From assembly GCA_964543855.1 (NCBI GenBank), contig CAZJAD010000006.1, positions 1 to 56,433 of the forward strand: a stretch of 56,433 nt of DNA. Reading direction: 5' to 3'. Under the pieces are notes generated by a model, which ran no database searches, had not been told where the DNA came from, and saw nothing but the letters and a program-made list of their open reading frames with translations. The stretch is from CAZJAD01 sp964543855. GTDB lineage: Bacteria; Electryoneota; RPQS01; DYHQ01. Made by a program: the position numbers and the translations under genes. Shown here in pieces: positions 1 to 8,510 of the stretch (positions are counted from its first letter, which is position 1; each line of letters starts with the position of its first letter).

Positions 1-236
1 GTCCCGATGAGAAAGCGCCCGGCAATATCCCAGCGGAGCTCACGATGCGAGAAGTAGATCCGCGAGAGATTGCCGACGAGGAGCAAACACGCGAGGACCG
101 GGATGGCTTTGCGCAGGCCGATGCCCTCAGCGAGAAAGGGCAGGTAAATGAGACCGCCGCCTATCCCCGCCACTCCAGAGAGGAGAGCCGCGAACAACGC
201 CCCTACAGCAAGCAGGATGAAGACCGAGACGCTCAC
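1..236 (-). CDS. TauE/SafE family sulfite/anion exporter-like permease (N-terminal part, cut by window edge)
   Basis: Reading the minus strand from a GTG at 236 gives about 78 residues before the window ends. The N-terminal helix runs into a glycine-rich turn (SGVAGIGGGLIYLPFL), followed by a second hydrophobic stretch (IPVLACLLLVGNLSR). This is the repeat signature of the TauE/SafE (DUF81) family of inner-membrane permeases, some of which export sulfite, sulfoacetate or other organosulfur anions. The GTG must be the start or lie very near it: the in-frame codon two triplets upstream is TAG, which is also the nadA stop. The gene begins 3 bases after nadA and is probably co-transcribed with it. 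Substrate cannot be told. The C-terminal part lies outside the window. Confidence 0.75.
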   Translation of the reverse strand, partial: MSVSVFILLAVGALFAALLSGVAGIGGGLIYLPFLAEGIGLRKAIPVLACLLLVGNLSRIYFSHRELRWDIAGRFLIG

Positions 237-239
237 AGG

Positions 240-1268
240 CTATTCGACAGGTACTTGAGGCGGCACGGGCATCGAGTCTCTCCCCGTGACCTCGAACATG
301 CGGCGCAGTGCCCGCTCGGCGCGACCACGAACCGGTTCCGGTATTGTGATCTCGAACTGCAGTTTCTCCAGAGACTCAATCACATTTTCGAGGGTGATGC
401 TTTTCATGAAAGGACAGATCTTGCAGGCGCGGTAGAATCGCTTGTTCGGGACCTCGATACTCAAGAGGTCTGACAGGCCACACTCGGTCACCGCGAGAAA
501 CTCGTGCGCCTCGCTTTGGCGGGCATAGTCGATCATTCCGGAGGTCGAGAGCGTGGCGTCAGCGAGTGCCAGGACATCATCTCGGCACTCGGGATGCGCC
601 AGCACTTTCATGCCGGGAACGGCCGCGCGTATTTGCTGAACCGCCTCGGGCGTGATCTGCTCGTGTATGTAGCAGGCTCCGTCCCAGGCGATGATGTTTT
701 TGTCGGGGACATTGTTGGCGACATGGCGGGCAAGATTTCGGTCGGGAATGAAGAGGATATTGCGATTAGGGAGCGAGCGAACGACGGACACGGCATTACC
801 GGATGTGCAGCAGACATCGGTCAGGGCTTTGACCTCCGCCGTGGTATTGACATAGGTGACAACAGCCAAGTCGGGGAAGCTTTGCTTCAGCTCTTCGATG
901 CGGTCTTTCACGGCGTCAGCCGGGGCACTGTCAGCGAGTGAGCATCCAGCGGAAAGGTCAGGTAACAAGACCATTCTGGTCGGATTGACGATTTTAGCCG
1001 TTTCCGCCATGAAGTGAACGCCGCAGAAGACGATGACTTTCGCATCTTTGACCTCAGCCGCTTTGAGAGCCAAGGCAAGGGAATCCCCCGTATCGTCGGC
1101 AACTTCGAAAATCTCGGCGCGCTGGTAATTGTGTGCGAGCAGATACGCATCGCGCTTCCGCTTCAGCTCGCGCACCCGGTCGAGGAGGGGCTCGATTTCC
1201 TTGACCCTTTCGGGGGTGTAATACCACGGGTCAGCGCGGCTGAGTCTCTCGTATGTGCTGGTAGTCAT
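240..1268 (-). CDS. nadA: Quinolinate synthase NadA
   Basis: NadA condenses iminoaspartate with dihydroxyacetone phosphate to quinolinate in de novo NAD synthesis, using an oxygen-sensitive 4Fe-4S cluster held by three cysteines. The protein shows the family landmarks in order: AHNYQ near the N-terminus, FCGVHFMAE (first cluster cysteine), CCTSGNAV, the YIHEQ segment, AHPEC (second cysteine) and CKICPFMK near the C-terminus (third). I chose the ATG at 1268 (342 residues). It follows GGGGAA at a normal distance, whereas the ATG seven codons upstream (1289) is buried in an 8-bp hairpin at 1280-1304. nadB and nadC are not in the window. It lies downstream of the M28 peptidase gene in the uvrA operon and directly before the TauE-like gene. 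Confidence 0.95.
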   Translation of the reverse strand: MTTSTYERLSRADPWYYTPERVKEIEPLLDRVRELKRKRDAYLLAHNYQRAEIFEVADDTGDSLALALKAAEVKDAKVIVFCGVHFMAETAKIVNPTRMVLLPDLSAGCSLADSAPADAVKDRIEELKQSFPDLAVVTYVNTTAEVKALTDVCCTSGNAVSVVRSLPNRNILFIPDRNLARHVANNVPDKNIIAWDGACYIHEQITPEAVQQIRAAVPGMKVLAHPECRDDVLALADATLSTSGMIDYARQSEAHEFLAVTECGLSDLLSIEVPNKRFYRACKICPFMKSITLENVIESLEKLQFEITIPEPVRGRAERALRRMFEVTGRDSMPVPPQVPVE

Positions 1269-1279
1269 CTTGTGTTTCC

Positions 1280-1304
1280 CCGGCGGCATTTGAAACGCCG
1301 CCGG
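1280..1304 (-). terminator. Hairpin between M28 peptidase gene and nadA (attenuator or weak terminator)
   Basis: Perfect 8-bp inverted repeat (CCGGCGGC / GCCGCCGG) around a 9-nt loop, 10 bases after the M28 peptidase stop and 11 bases before the chosen nadA start. No U-tract follows on the minus strand, so it is not a classical intrinsic terminator. It could stabilise the upstream message or reduce read-through into nadA. Confidence 0.4.
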
Positions 1305-1314
1305 CGATTTCCAC

Positions 1315-3516
1315 TCAGTGAATGAGACGGTGCAGGTTCTCGCGGAGGAGCAGGATTATTTCATCACGAGATAGTCCTGCTTCATGCAGGCGAGAAACCA
1401 TTCGGCGTGCGGCGTGCTCGCCTGATCTTTCCAGGAGGGGACCTGGGTCGAGACAGACCGTTCGTTCCGTCCATGGCCGCAGAGCGTCAATGTCGTTCGA
1501 ATCAAGGTTTCCTTCTACCGTCATGAGCAAAACGGCCGAGCTTTCCATCAGCGAATCACGCACCTGCTGCGGCAGTTGCGATAATTCACCGAGGTCGTCG
1601 CGGACAATCGCATGGCGTCGCCACTGGCGGATGCGCTGCGGCGTCCCGTAATCAATCGGCATGAGGGCGAATATCCCTGCGTCCCGGGCAGCGGAAACGA
1701 TTTCCTGGTCCAGCCCGCTGTGCGTGCTATGCGTTCCGCCCAAATCAATTACACCGATTCCCTGCTGGAACAAGATATCAACTTCTTCGGGAGAGCAACC
1801 GACCAGTGTCTGAGCAGAAACACCAAAGACGACTGCCGATTGCTGGCGATTGTAGGCTTCCAAGGCTTCCGGGAGACTGCCGCACTCAATCTGTTTGGCC
1901 TCACAAGTTCTTTGAAGGCGCGCGATGGCTTCGACAAGCGTCCAGGTTGGCACAAAGGGCTCGTCCGGCAGCCAGACCAGATGGATTCCGGGGGCTGCCA
2001 GAAGTTCAGGGTAAGCAGGCGCCTCGAAGAGTCCCAGACCCGCCCAATCGAGCCGTGTGCTCATGCGAATCAGAGTGCGCAGCGAGTCGGACTTGCCCAG
2101 CAGAGGCGGACAGTCGTTTATAAGATAACGCAGGAAGTGTTCCGCTCGTTCCCCCACATTGTGAATGATGTCACGATGAATGTAGACAGCATCATCTTCG
2201 TATTGATGATAGAACGGATGGTCTCCTGCGCTCCAGAAACTGATTGCCGGGATACCGACTCGCTGAAAGGGTCCGTAGTCACCATACCATGTCGCCGATG
2301 TCCTCCTGATACGCAGGCTCTCGGTGTCTTCGGAAGTGAGACGCGCCCGGTAGTCATCCCAGGCAGGACCCAAGAGTTCACCGCCCGCCATGCCAACGGT
2401 ACCATTTCCCTGACCGACCATGTCGAAGTTGAGCATGGCTACGATGCGACCCAAGGGCACAGTGGGATGCGCGGTGAACCATCGAGAGCCGATGAGGCCG
2501 TCTTCCTCGCCTGCGAAGAAGAAGACCATCAGGCTGCGCTTTGGCGAAGTCGGGTCCTGCGCAATGGAGCGCGCCAGTTCCAGAACAAGGCCGCAACCTG
2601 ACGCATTGTCATCGGCTCCGTTGTAGATGAGACGCTGACCGTTTGGACCGAGGTGATCCAGATGCGCACCGATCGCAACGATTTCTCCGCGGAGTTCACT
2701 ATCGGCGCCATAGATGAATCCCAAGACATTGCGAGCCGAACCTTCCGGAATCTTCGATACGCGAGCGGACACCCAGAGGCGCTTGCGAACATCCAAGGGA
2801 TTGGCGGTGTCCGCCAAGGATTTCAAGTAGCTGTCCAGAGTATATCCCGTATCCCGAAGAAGAAGCCGCACGACGCGGTCTCCGACATAGTACATCGGAA
2901 CGCGCGGGTCATAGACTTCTTCAGAAATAGCAGCGCCCTGAACCGGAAGGCTCTGCTGGTAAAAGAGAATTGCTGCTGCTCCTCGCTCCTGAGCCCAGGT
3001 TACAAGCTTGCCCCGCGGGAAATCAGAGCGAAAATCCCACGCTGGATGCTTGAGCTCCTTGCGCACGATAACGACGGCGCGTCCGCGCACATCCAAGTCG
3101 CCATAATCGTCGCGGCCCTTGTCAGGACGGACGATACCGTACCCTACGAGGACAGCCGGAGCAATGAAAGCTCCACTGCCCGAGTGAGTGACGAGAGTGA
3201 AGTCATCGCCATAAGTGAATTGGACTTTCCCGAAGGGAGAATCCATGAGCGTGAGTGCCGCGCCATCCTCTCTGGTGACAAGCATCGGCACTTTCTGGAA
3301 GTAGGTGCTATCCCATCCTGCGGGCAGAATTCCGGCAGCCGCAAGTTCGGTTGCGACGAATTGTTCAGCCCGATAGCCGCCCGGCAGTCCACTTCGTCTC
3401 CCTTCGAATTGGTCCGAGGCGAGAACGGTGATTGTCTGCATCGCTCGGTCGGCATCGAAAGCCATCGCGCGGATGGCTACGGCGGTGCAAAGCAGCGTGA
3501 GGCAAGTGAATCTCAT
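1315..3516 (-). CDS. Exported M28 family zinc aminopeptidase with PA domain and C-terminal M19-like region
   Basis: A secreted 733-residue metallopeptidase. The N-terminus is a signal peptide (MRFTCLTLLCTAVAIRAMA). Residues ~100-240 resemble a protease-associated (PA) domain. Residues ~262-465 are the M28 di-zinc catalytic domain, with HLD (285-287), GADDNASG, GEEDG (E337/E338), FDMVG (D365) and the last ligand region HPFYHQYEDD (H438). All expected metal ligands and the general-base Glu are present. The last ~250 residues are not needed for M28 catalysis and recall a degenerate renal dipeptidase (M19) barrel, with no clear metal site. The start overlaps the uvrA stop by 4 bases (ATGA), so it is translationally coupled to uvrA. 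The likely role is extracytoplasmic peptide scavenging. Confidence 0.85.
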   Translation of the reverse strand: MRFTCLTLLCTAVAIRAMAFDADRAMQTITVLASDQFEGRRSGLPGGYRAEQFVATELAAAGILPAGWDSTYFQKVPMLVTREDGAALTLMDSPFGKVQFTYGDDFTLVTHSGSGAFIAPAVLVGYGIVRPDKGRDDYGDLDVRGRAVVIVRKELKHPAWDFRSDFPRGKLVTWAQERGAAAILFYQQSLPVQGAAISEEVYDPRVPMYYVGDRVVRLLLRDTGYTLDSYLKSLADTANPLDVRKRLWVSARVSKIPEGSARNVLGFIYGADSELRGEIVAIGAHLDHLGPNGQRLIYNGADDNASGCGLVLELARSIAQDPTSPKRSLMVFFFAGEEDGLIGSRWFTAHPTVPLGRIVAMLNFDMVGQGNGTVGMAGGELLGPAWDDYRARLTSEDTESLRIRRTSATWYGDYGPFQRVGIPAISFWSAGDHPFYHQYEDDAVYIHRDIIHNVGERAEHFLRYLINDCPPLLGKSDSLRTLIRMSTRLDWAGLGLFEAPAYPELLAAPGIHLVWLPDEPFVPTWTLVEAIARLQRTCEAKQIECGSLPEALEAYNRQQSAVVFGVSAQTLVGCSPEEVDILFQQGIGVIDLGGTHSTHSGLDQEIVSAARDAGIFALMPIDYGTPQRIRQWRRHAIVRDDLGELSQLPQQVRDSLMESSAVLLMTVEGNLDSNDIDALRPWTERTVCLDPGPLLERSGEHAARRMVSRLHEAGLSRDEIILLLRENLHRLIH

Positions 3517-6422
3517 TTGGTCTTACTCTCGACAGTGGACGAGGGATTTCGTTTTTTCCGTGACCGACGCGTCGCCTTGCCGGAATTGCCACCATCGGAT
3601 CCGGCAAGGACTTTTTTCAAGTATTTACCGGTGTAACTGAGGGCCACCTTCGTAATTTCTTCCGGTGGCCCGGTGGCGATGATACGGCCGCCGTCTTCCC
3701 CACCCTCGGGTCCGAGGTCAATTACCCAATCCGCGCACTTGATGACATCGGGATTGTGTTCAATGACTGCGACGGTATTCCCCTTGTCGACAAGAACCGA
3801 AAGGACATTGAGCAGCATGCGGATGTCGGCGAAATGGAGGCCTGTCGTTGGCTCATCCAAGAGGTAGAGCGTTTGACCGGTCGCGACACGACCGAGTTCG
3901 GTGGCGAGTTTGACGCGTTGCGCCTCTCCTCCCGAAAGCGTTGTCGCCTGCTGTCCCAGATGAATGTAGCCCAGCCCGACATCGTAGAGCGTTTGCAGCT
4001 TGCGCCGGATTGTCGGGATATTCTCGAAAAATTCGAGTGCTTCGGCGACGGTCATATCGAGCACGTCAGCGATTGACCGCCCTCGGAAACGCACTTCGAG
4101 TGTTTCTCGATTGTAACGTTTGCCTTTGCACACTTCGCACGGAATGTAGACATCCGGAAGGAAGTGCATTTCGATTTTGATAATGCCTCCTCCCTGACAG
4201 TGTTCGCATCGCCCACCTTTGACATTGAAACTGAAACGACCCGGCGCGTAGCCTCGCATCTTGGCTTCCGGGAGTTGTGCGAAAAGGTCGCGCACGGGGG
4301 TAAACAGGCCTGTATAAGTCGCCGGGTTGGAGCGTGGTGTGCGTCCGATGGGGGACTGGTCGACTCTCACGACTTTGTCGATGGCTTGCACACCCTTGAG
4401 ATCGGCAAATTCGAGAGGCATGTCTTTGGCGTCATAGAAGTGACGAGCCAAGGCTCGATAGAGCGTTTCGTTTATCAGGGTGGATTTTCCGGAACCGGAG
4501 ACGCCGGTGATCACGGTTAGTGTTCCCAACGGCACCTCCAGAGTGATATTTCGCAGGTTGTTGCCGCGTGCACCCACCAGTTTAAGGACTTTTCCATTGC
4601 CAGTGCGGCGCACTGCCGGCACAGCGATCGTTTCCTTGCCGGAGAGAAATCTGCCTGTGATGGATTTCGGGTGAGCAGCGATTCCCCGGGGAGTTCCAGC
4701 GACAACCAGATACCCTCCGTGGATACCGGCGCCTGGCCCCAGGTCTACCACATGGTCTGCAGCCTGAATCATTCCGCGGTCGTGCTCGACGACGATAACC
4801 GTGTTTCCGAGGTCGCGGAGCTTGGTGAGTGTACGGATCAGGCGATCGTTGTCGCGTTGGTGCAAACCAATGGAAGGTTCATCAAGAATATAGAGTACAC
4901 CGGTAAGCTGCGAGCCAATCTGGGTCGCGAGTCGGATGCGTTGCGCTTCCCCTCCGGCCAGACTCCCCGCACTTCGATCCAGTGTGATGTAGTCGAGACC
5001 CACGTTCACAAGGAAGTGGAGCCGCTCACGGATTTCCTTGAGAATCTGCTTTGCGATGGTTTGCTCGCGCGGAGACAGCGAGAGATCCCGGAAGAACTTC
5101 TCAGCCTCCTTGATAGAAAGGCTTGTCACTTCAGCGATATTGCGCCCGACAAGTTTGACCGCGAGCGCTTCCGGACGCAGGCGCCGCCCCTGGCAATCCG
5201 GGCAGGGGATATTCCCCATGAATCCTTCGATCCATTCGCGCACGCCTTCGGAATTCGTCTGACGGTGACGACGCTGGAGGTTGCGGATAATGCCTTCCCA
5301 CTGCCCGTGGTGTTCGTAGCGAGTGGTGCCGGTGGAGGATTCGTATCGGAACTGGATGTTTTCTCGCCCGGATCCATAGAGAATGATGCGCTGGTGCTCT
5401 GCTTTCAATCTCCGAAATGGGATGTCCAAACGAAAGCCAAAGTGCTCGGCGACCTGCTCCAGTTGCATATAAAGCCAGCTTTCATAGAGGCCGCTTAGGC
5501 TGCCAATCGCACCCTCCTCAATGGAGAGATTCGGGTTCGGGATGAGGCGCTGGGGGTCTATCTCCAGCTTAAAGCCGAGGCCGGTGCAGGTCGGACAAGC
5601 TCCGAATGGACTGTTAAACGAGAAAAGACGCGGCGCGACTTCAGAAAGTGAGATGCCGCAGGCTGTACAGGCATACTTCTCACTATATGTGACATCCTCT
5701 TTGCCTTCTTCAACAACGGTCAACAAGCCGCTGGACAGCCGGAGAGCCGTTTCGACGGAATCAGTCAGCCGCGAACGAACGCGGTCTTTTAGGACAACGC
5801 GATCAACGACGACATCGATATTGTGCTTGATATTCTTCTTGAGTTCAATTCTCTCGTCCAGTGTTCGTATCGTACCGTCGACACGGACTCGTACAAAGCC
5901 GTCTTTCTGAATTTGACTGAATAGGTCTTGATAAGTGCCTTTGCGTCCTCGGACGAGGGGCGAGAGCAGTTGCAACCTTGTGCCAGCGGGCCTGTCATGG
6001 AGACTGTTCACGATTTCTTCAGCGCTCTGACGGTGGATGGGCTGACCGCAGCGGGGACAGTGTGGGTGTCCGATGCGGGCGAAAAGGAGGCGCAGGTAGT
6101 CGTAGATCTCGGTGACGGTCGCAACGGTGGAGCGCGGGTTCCGGACACCCGCCTTCTGCTCGATGGAGACAGCCGGCGAGAGGCCTTCGATGGCGTCGAC
6201 ATCCGGCTTTTCCATGAGACCGAGGAACTGGCGAGCGTAGGCCGAGAGTGACTCCACATACCTCCTCTGGCCCTCGGCATAGAGGGTATCGAAAGCGAGG
6301 CTTGACTTCCCTGATCCGGAGAGGCCTGTGACGACGATCAACTTGTTTCGCGGAAGATCAACATCAATGTTCTTGAGGTTATGTTCGCGGGCACCGCGGA
6401 TACGGATGTACGGGGATTCCAT
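3513..6422 (-). CDS. uvrA: Excinuclease ABC subunit UvrA
   Basis: The DNA-damage sensor of nucleotide excision repair: a dimeric ABC ATPase that loads UvrB at lesions. Both ATPase halves are intact. Walker A GLSGSGKSS lies near residue 35 and GVSGSGKST in the C-terminal half. The signature sequences are LAGGEAQRIRLA and LSGGEAQRVKLA, and Walker B motifs YILDEPSIGL and YLLDEPTTGL follow them. Two CxxC-x19-CxxC zinc modules are visible (CTACG...CPTC and CEHC...CEVC). The length of 969 residues compares with about 940 in E. coli; the extra is a basic Lys/Arg/Ser tail. It is the first gene of a minus-strand operon with the M28 peptidase, nadA and the TauE-like gene. No clear SOS box was recognised upstream. 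Confidence 0.98.
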   Translation of the reverse strand: MESPYIRIRGAREHNLKNIDVDLPRNKLIVVTGLSGSGKSSLAFDTLYAEGQRRYVESLSAYARQFLGLMEKPDVDAIEGLSPAVSIEQKAGVRNPRSTVATVTEIYDYLRLLFARIGHPHCPRCGQPIHRQSAEEIVNSLHDRPAGTRLQLLSPLVRGRKGTYQDLFSQIQKDGFVRVRVDGTIRTLDERIELKKNIKHNIDVVVDRVVLKDRVRSRLTDSVETALRLSSGLLTVVEEGKEDVTYSEKYACTACGISLSEVAPRLFSFNSPFGACPTCTGLGFKLEIDPQRLIPNPNLSIEEGAIGSLSGLYESWLYMQLEQVAEHFGFRLDIPFRRLKAEHQRIILYGSGRENIQFRYESSTGTTRYEHHGQWEGIIRNLQRRHRQTNSEGVREWIEGFMGNIPCPDCQGRRLRPEALAVKLVGRNIAEVTSLSIKEAEKFFRDLSLSPREQTIAKQILKEIRERLHFLVNVGLDYITLDRSAGSLAGGEAQRIRLATQIGSQLTGVLYILDEPSIGLHQRDNDRLIRTLTKLRDLGNTVIVVEHDRGMIQAADHVVDLGPGAGIHGGYLVVAGTPRGIAAHPKSITGRFLSGKETIAVPAVRRTGNGKVLKLVGARGNNLRNITLEVPLGTLTVITGVSGSGKSTLINETLYRALARHFYDAKDMPLEFADLKGVQAIDKVVRVDQSPIGRTPRSNPATYTGLFTPVRDLFAQLPEAKMRGYAPGRFSFNVKGGRCEHCQGGGIIKIEMHFLPDVYIPCEVCKGKRYNRETLEVRFRGRSIADVLDMTVAEALEFFENIPTIRRKLQTLYDVGLGYIHLGQQATTLSGGEAQRVKLATELGRVATGQTLYLLDEPTTGLHFADIRMLLNVLSVLVDKGNTVAVIEHNPDVIKCADWVIDLGPEGGEDGGRIIATGPPEEITKVALSYTGKYLKKVLAGSDGGNSGKATRRSRKKRNPSSTVESKTK

Positions 6423-6521
6423 GGACTTTGCTCTGGTTTTTCTATATCAAACTTACCAAAAAAAGCTAAGAAAATCAAGCGGAGTGCTTTGTGGACGGCA
6501 AGTGTTTCCCTCGGCAAAAAG

Positions 6522-6539
6522 TTCTTGACAAAGCAAGAA
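6522..6539. promoter_or_regulatory. Inverted repeat overlapping the -35 box (candidate operator)
   Basis: TTCTTG-ACAAAG-CAAGAA, perfect 6-bp arms with a 6-nt spacer. It covers the whole -35 hexamer of the adjacent promoter, which is where a repressor would compete with RNA polymerase. The protein that would bind is unknown. Confidence 0.35.
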
Positions 6540-6553
6540 ACATTGGTTATATT
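6525..6553 (+). promoter_or_regulatory. Sigma70-type promoter for the response regulator
   Basis: Consensus -35 TTGACA (6525-6530), a 17-base spacer and -10 TATATT (6548-6553). Transcription would start near 6560, leaving a leader of about 225 bases before the response regulator ATG at 6786. This is the best sigma70-like promoter I found in the window. Confidence 0.7.
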
Positions 6554-6730
6554 AGTGCCGTTTTCGCTTTTGAAAAAGCCCGCAAACCCGCGCCAGACAA
6601 GGGTTTCAGGTATATTGACTGTATCGGGACTACTTAGCATAGCTGTATGCTTGATCCCAAGCACAAGGCTCCTGTTCAAGACCCACGCGTGAGAGACAAT
6701 GGTCGCTGAGCGCATATCGATGGCGTGGCC

Positions 6731-6747
6731 GTTGAGTGCGACTCAAC
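6731..6747 (+). promoter_or_regulatory. Short inverted repeat in the 5' leader
   Basis: GTTGAGT-GCG-ACTCAAC, perfect 7-bp arms, ending 27 bases before the GAGGA ribosome binding site (6775-6779) of the response regulator. It could form a small RNA hairpin or be a protein site; nothing distinguishes the two. Confidence 0.3.
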
Positions 6748-6785
6748 CGGTCAAAAGACAAACAACCTAACAGCGAGGATAATCC

Positions 6786-8153
6786 ATGCCCAAAGGTCGT
6801 GTGATGGTTGTGGATGATGAGTTCCATATGAGGGATTTCATCTGTGAGACTCTACGGCGCAAGCACCTGGAGGTAGAGGCGGTGCCCGATGCGCCGACGG
6901 CGCTTGATATTCTGAGCAAGCACCCGGCGGACCTGGTCATCAGCGATGTGAAAATGCCGAAGATGAGCGGACTCGCGCTGCTTAAGAGCATCAAACAGAG
7001 CTACGCGAATACGGATGTCATGATGATTACGGCGTACGGGACCATTGAAGACGCCGTTACGGCCATTCGTGAAGGAGCGTTCGACTATATTCAGAAGCCG
7101 TTTGCCCCCGATGATCTCCTTCTGCGGGTAGGCAAGGTTTTCGAGTATCGCAATCTCGTACACGAGAATACAAACCTGAAATGCCAATTAGGGACGAAAT
7201 TTCGTTTCGAGAACATCGTTGGTGACAGCTCGAAGATGCTGGAACTTTTCGAGACGCTGGAGATGGTGAGCGCCTCGAAGGCAAATGTTCTGATTCAAGG
7301 GGAGAGTGGCACAGGGAAGGAGCTTGTGGCGCGTGCGATTCACGCCAACAGCTTGAATCGCACGGGGCCGTTCGTCAAGGTGAATTGCGCCGCCCTGCCG
7401 GATACTCTTATGGAGAGCGAGCTTTTCGGTCACGAGAAGGGAGCATTCACCGGCGCGATCAAGACCGTGGAAGGTCGCTTTGCTCTCGCTCATACCGGAA
7501 CGCTGCTGCTGGATGAAATCAGTGAGATGAGCCCGAACATGCAGGCCAAGCTTCTGCGGGTTCTTCAGGAAAGGGAGTTTGAACGGTTGGGTGGGCGCGA
7601 GACGATCAAGACGAATGCTCGTATCATTGCCACGACGAATAAGGACTTGAAATCCCTTATTCAGCAAGAGAAGTTTCGCGATGACCTTTACTATCGCCTC
7701 AACGTGTGCCCGATTTTTCTGACGCCACTTATCGAGCGGAAAGAGGATATTCCGCTCCTAGTCAGTCATTTTCTGGCGATCTACACAGAAGAATATAACC
7801 GGCCTATCGAATCGATGACGGAGGACGCACTCAATGTCCTCATGCACTATCACTGGCCGGGGAATGTTCGCGAGTTGGAGAACAAGATCGAGCGTGCGGT
7901 GATCATGTGCACCGAGCGACAGATTCAGGTCAAGCATTTGTTTATGGACGAGGCGGACAGTCCTCCATCTTTTCCTCTCTCTTCGGGAGAGAAGCCAGCT
8001 GTAACGCTACGGGAAGTTGAACGGGTCGCGATTTTCCAGGCGCTCAAACAGAACGACAACAACCGTACGAAGACGGCGGAAATGTTGGGTATCTCGATCC
8101 GCACACTGCGCAATAAGCTCCGGGAGTACCGCGCCGAGGGGATTGCCCTGTAG
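6786..8153 (+). CDS. Sigma54-dependent response regulator (NtrC/FlgR family), probable flagellar master activator
   Basis: Three-domain enhancer-binding protein of 455 residues. The receiver domain (1-120) has acidic residues D10/D11, phospho-acceptor D54 (SDVKMPK) and K104. The AAA+ domain (about 140-380) has Walker A GESGTGKE (172-179), the sigma54-contacting GAFTGA loop (219-224) and Walker B LLLDEI. The C-terminal Fis-type helix-turn-helix (KTAEMLGISIRTLRNKL) would bind upstream activator sites. It should convert phosphorylation into ATP-driven opening of sigma54 promoters. No partner kinase is encoded in the window. Its position directly before the flagellar cluster, and the sigma54 promoter before flgF, make a FlgR/FleR-like flagellar role likely. 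It is transcribed alone: own promoter upstream and strong terminator downstream. RBS GAGGA lies 6 bases before the ATG. Confidence 0.93.
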   Translation: MPKGRVMVVDDEFHMRDFICETLRRKHLEVEAVPDAPTALDILSKHPADLVISDVKMPKMSGLALLKSIKQSYANTDVMMITAYGTIEDAVTAIREGAFDYIQKPFAPDDLLLRVGKVFEYRNLVHENTNLKCQLGTKFRFENIVGDSSKMLELFETLEMVSASKANVLIQGESGTGKELVARAIHANSLNRTGPFVKVNCAALPDTLMESELFGHEKGAFTGAIKTVEGRFALAHTGTLLLDEISEMSPNMQAKLLRVLQEREFERLGGRETIKTNARIIATTNKDLKSLIQQEKFRDDLYYRLNVCPIFLTPLIERKEDIPLLVSHFLAIYTEEYNRPIESMTEDALNVLMHYHWPGNVRELENKIERAVIMCTERQIQVKHLFMDEADSPPSFPLSSGEKPAVTLREVERVAIFQALKQNDNNRTKTAEMLGISIRTLRNKLREYRAEGIAL

Positions 8154-8204
8154 AGAGTAGAGACCAAGCCGGCTAAGCGGGTCGGCACCGAACCAAGAGG
8201 CTTA

Positions 8205-8236
8205 TCGCCGGACGATACCGTCCGGCGATTTTTTTT
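8205..8236 (+). terminator. Strong intrinsic terminator after the response regulator gene
   Basis: Perfect 10-bp GC-rich stem (TCGCCGGACG / CGTCCGGCGA) with a 4-nt loop, followed immediately by eight T residues (8229-8236). It lies 52 bases after the stop codon and separates the regulator from the flagellar operon. Confidence 0.92.
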
Positions 8237-8510
8237 GCGTCAAAAGCTTAGCATGTGTGTGGACTTGGAGAAACGAATTCGTCGTAGCATAGGCTATCGC
8301 AAATTTTAGCGAACCTAGTGGAATAGCGAAAGGATTTGCGTAGGTAATTTCTGCCAGCGGGAATGGTAAGCAACGGACTATGATTGAGCTTGCGAGAGGA
8401 AACATGATTCGATTCTGAAAGGATTTCGGCGCTCAAGACTCAAGTTTTTCGGCATCGGCACGATAATTGTTATTATGGCCTGGCACAGAAAGTTGCCGGT
8501 TGGAGAAGCC
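8237..8510 (+). promoter_or_regulatory. Promoter region of the large flagellar operon
   Basis: Non-coding stretch between the terminator and flgC. It holds a candidate sigma54 element (8456-8471) and an imperfect GCAA...TAGC repeat at 8299-8310 that resembles the GCAA...TTGC repeats before flgF. A TATTAT at 8471-8476 could be a sigma70 -10 but has no good -35. No flgB reading frame exists here, although flgB normally precedes flgC. Confidence 0.5.
8456..8471 (+). promoter_or_regulatory. Candidate sigma54 (-24/-12) promoter before flgC
   Basis: CGGCACGATAATTGTT has the -24 GG (8457-8458) in a GGCACG context and a TTG-T at the correct 10-base distance, but the -12 dinucleotide is GT rather than GC. 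Transcription would begin near 8482, about 20 bases before the GGAG ribosome binding site of flgC. The adjacent sigma54 activator gene supports it; the imperfect -12 weakens it. Confidence 0.4.

Larger units (their letters stand above)
6423..6785. promoter_or_regulatory. Divergent intergenic region uvrA / response regulator
   Basis: 363 bases without a credible gene, between the divergent starts of uvrA and the sigma54 response regulator. On the plus strand it holds a strong sigma70-like promoter (6525-6553), an inverted repeat over the -35 box (6522-6539) and a short hairpin near the coding start (6731-6747). That leaves an untranslated leader of roughly 225 bases. A second, much weaker -35-like TTGACT lies near 6618. 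On the uvrA side an AT-rich stretch (about 6435-6475) probably contains its promoter, but I could not define the boxes. Small reading frames here look non-coding. Confidence 0.6.

Noticed and set aside
2118..3636. Long open frames antisense to the M28 and uvrA genes
   Set aside because: They mirror conserved coding sequence in GC-rich DNA; their translations show no domains or ribosome binding sites.
8481..8496. TGGCAC...TTGC before flgC as a sigma54 promoter
   Set aside because: The spacer is one base too long, and transcription would start about 4 bases before the flgC ATG, after the ribosome binding site. The element at 8456-8471 has correct spacing.
8475..8510. ATG at 8475 as flgC start
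   Set aside because: No ribosome binding site before it, it overlaps the candidate promoter, and the added residues are not FlgC-like.
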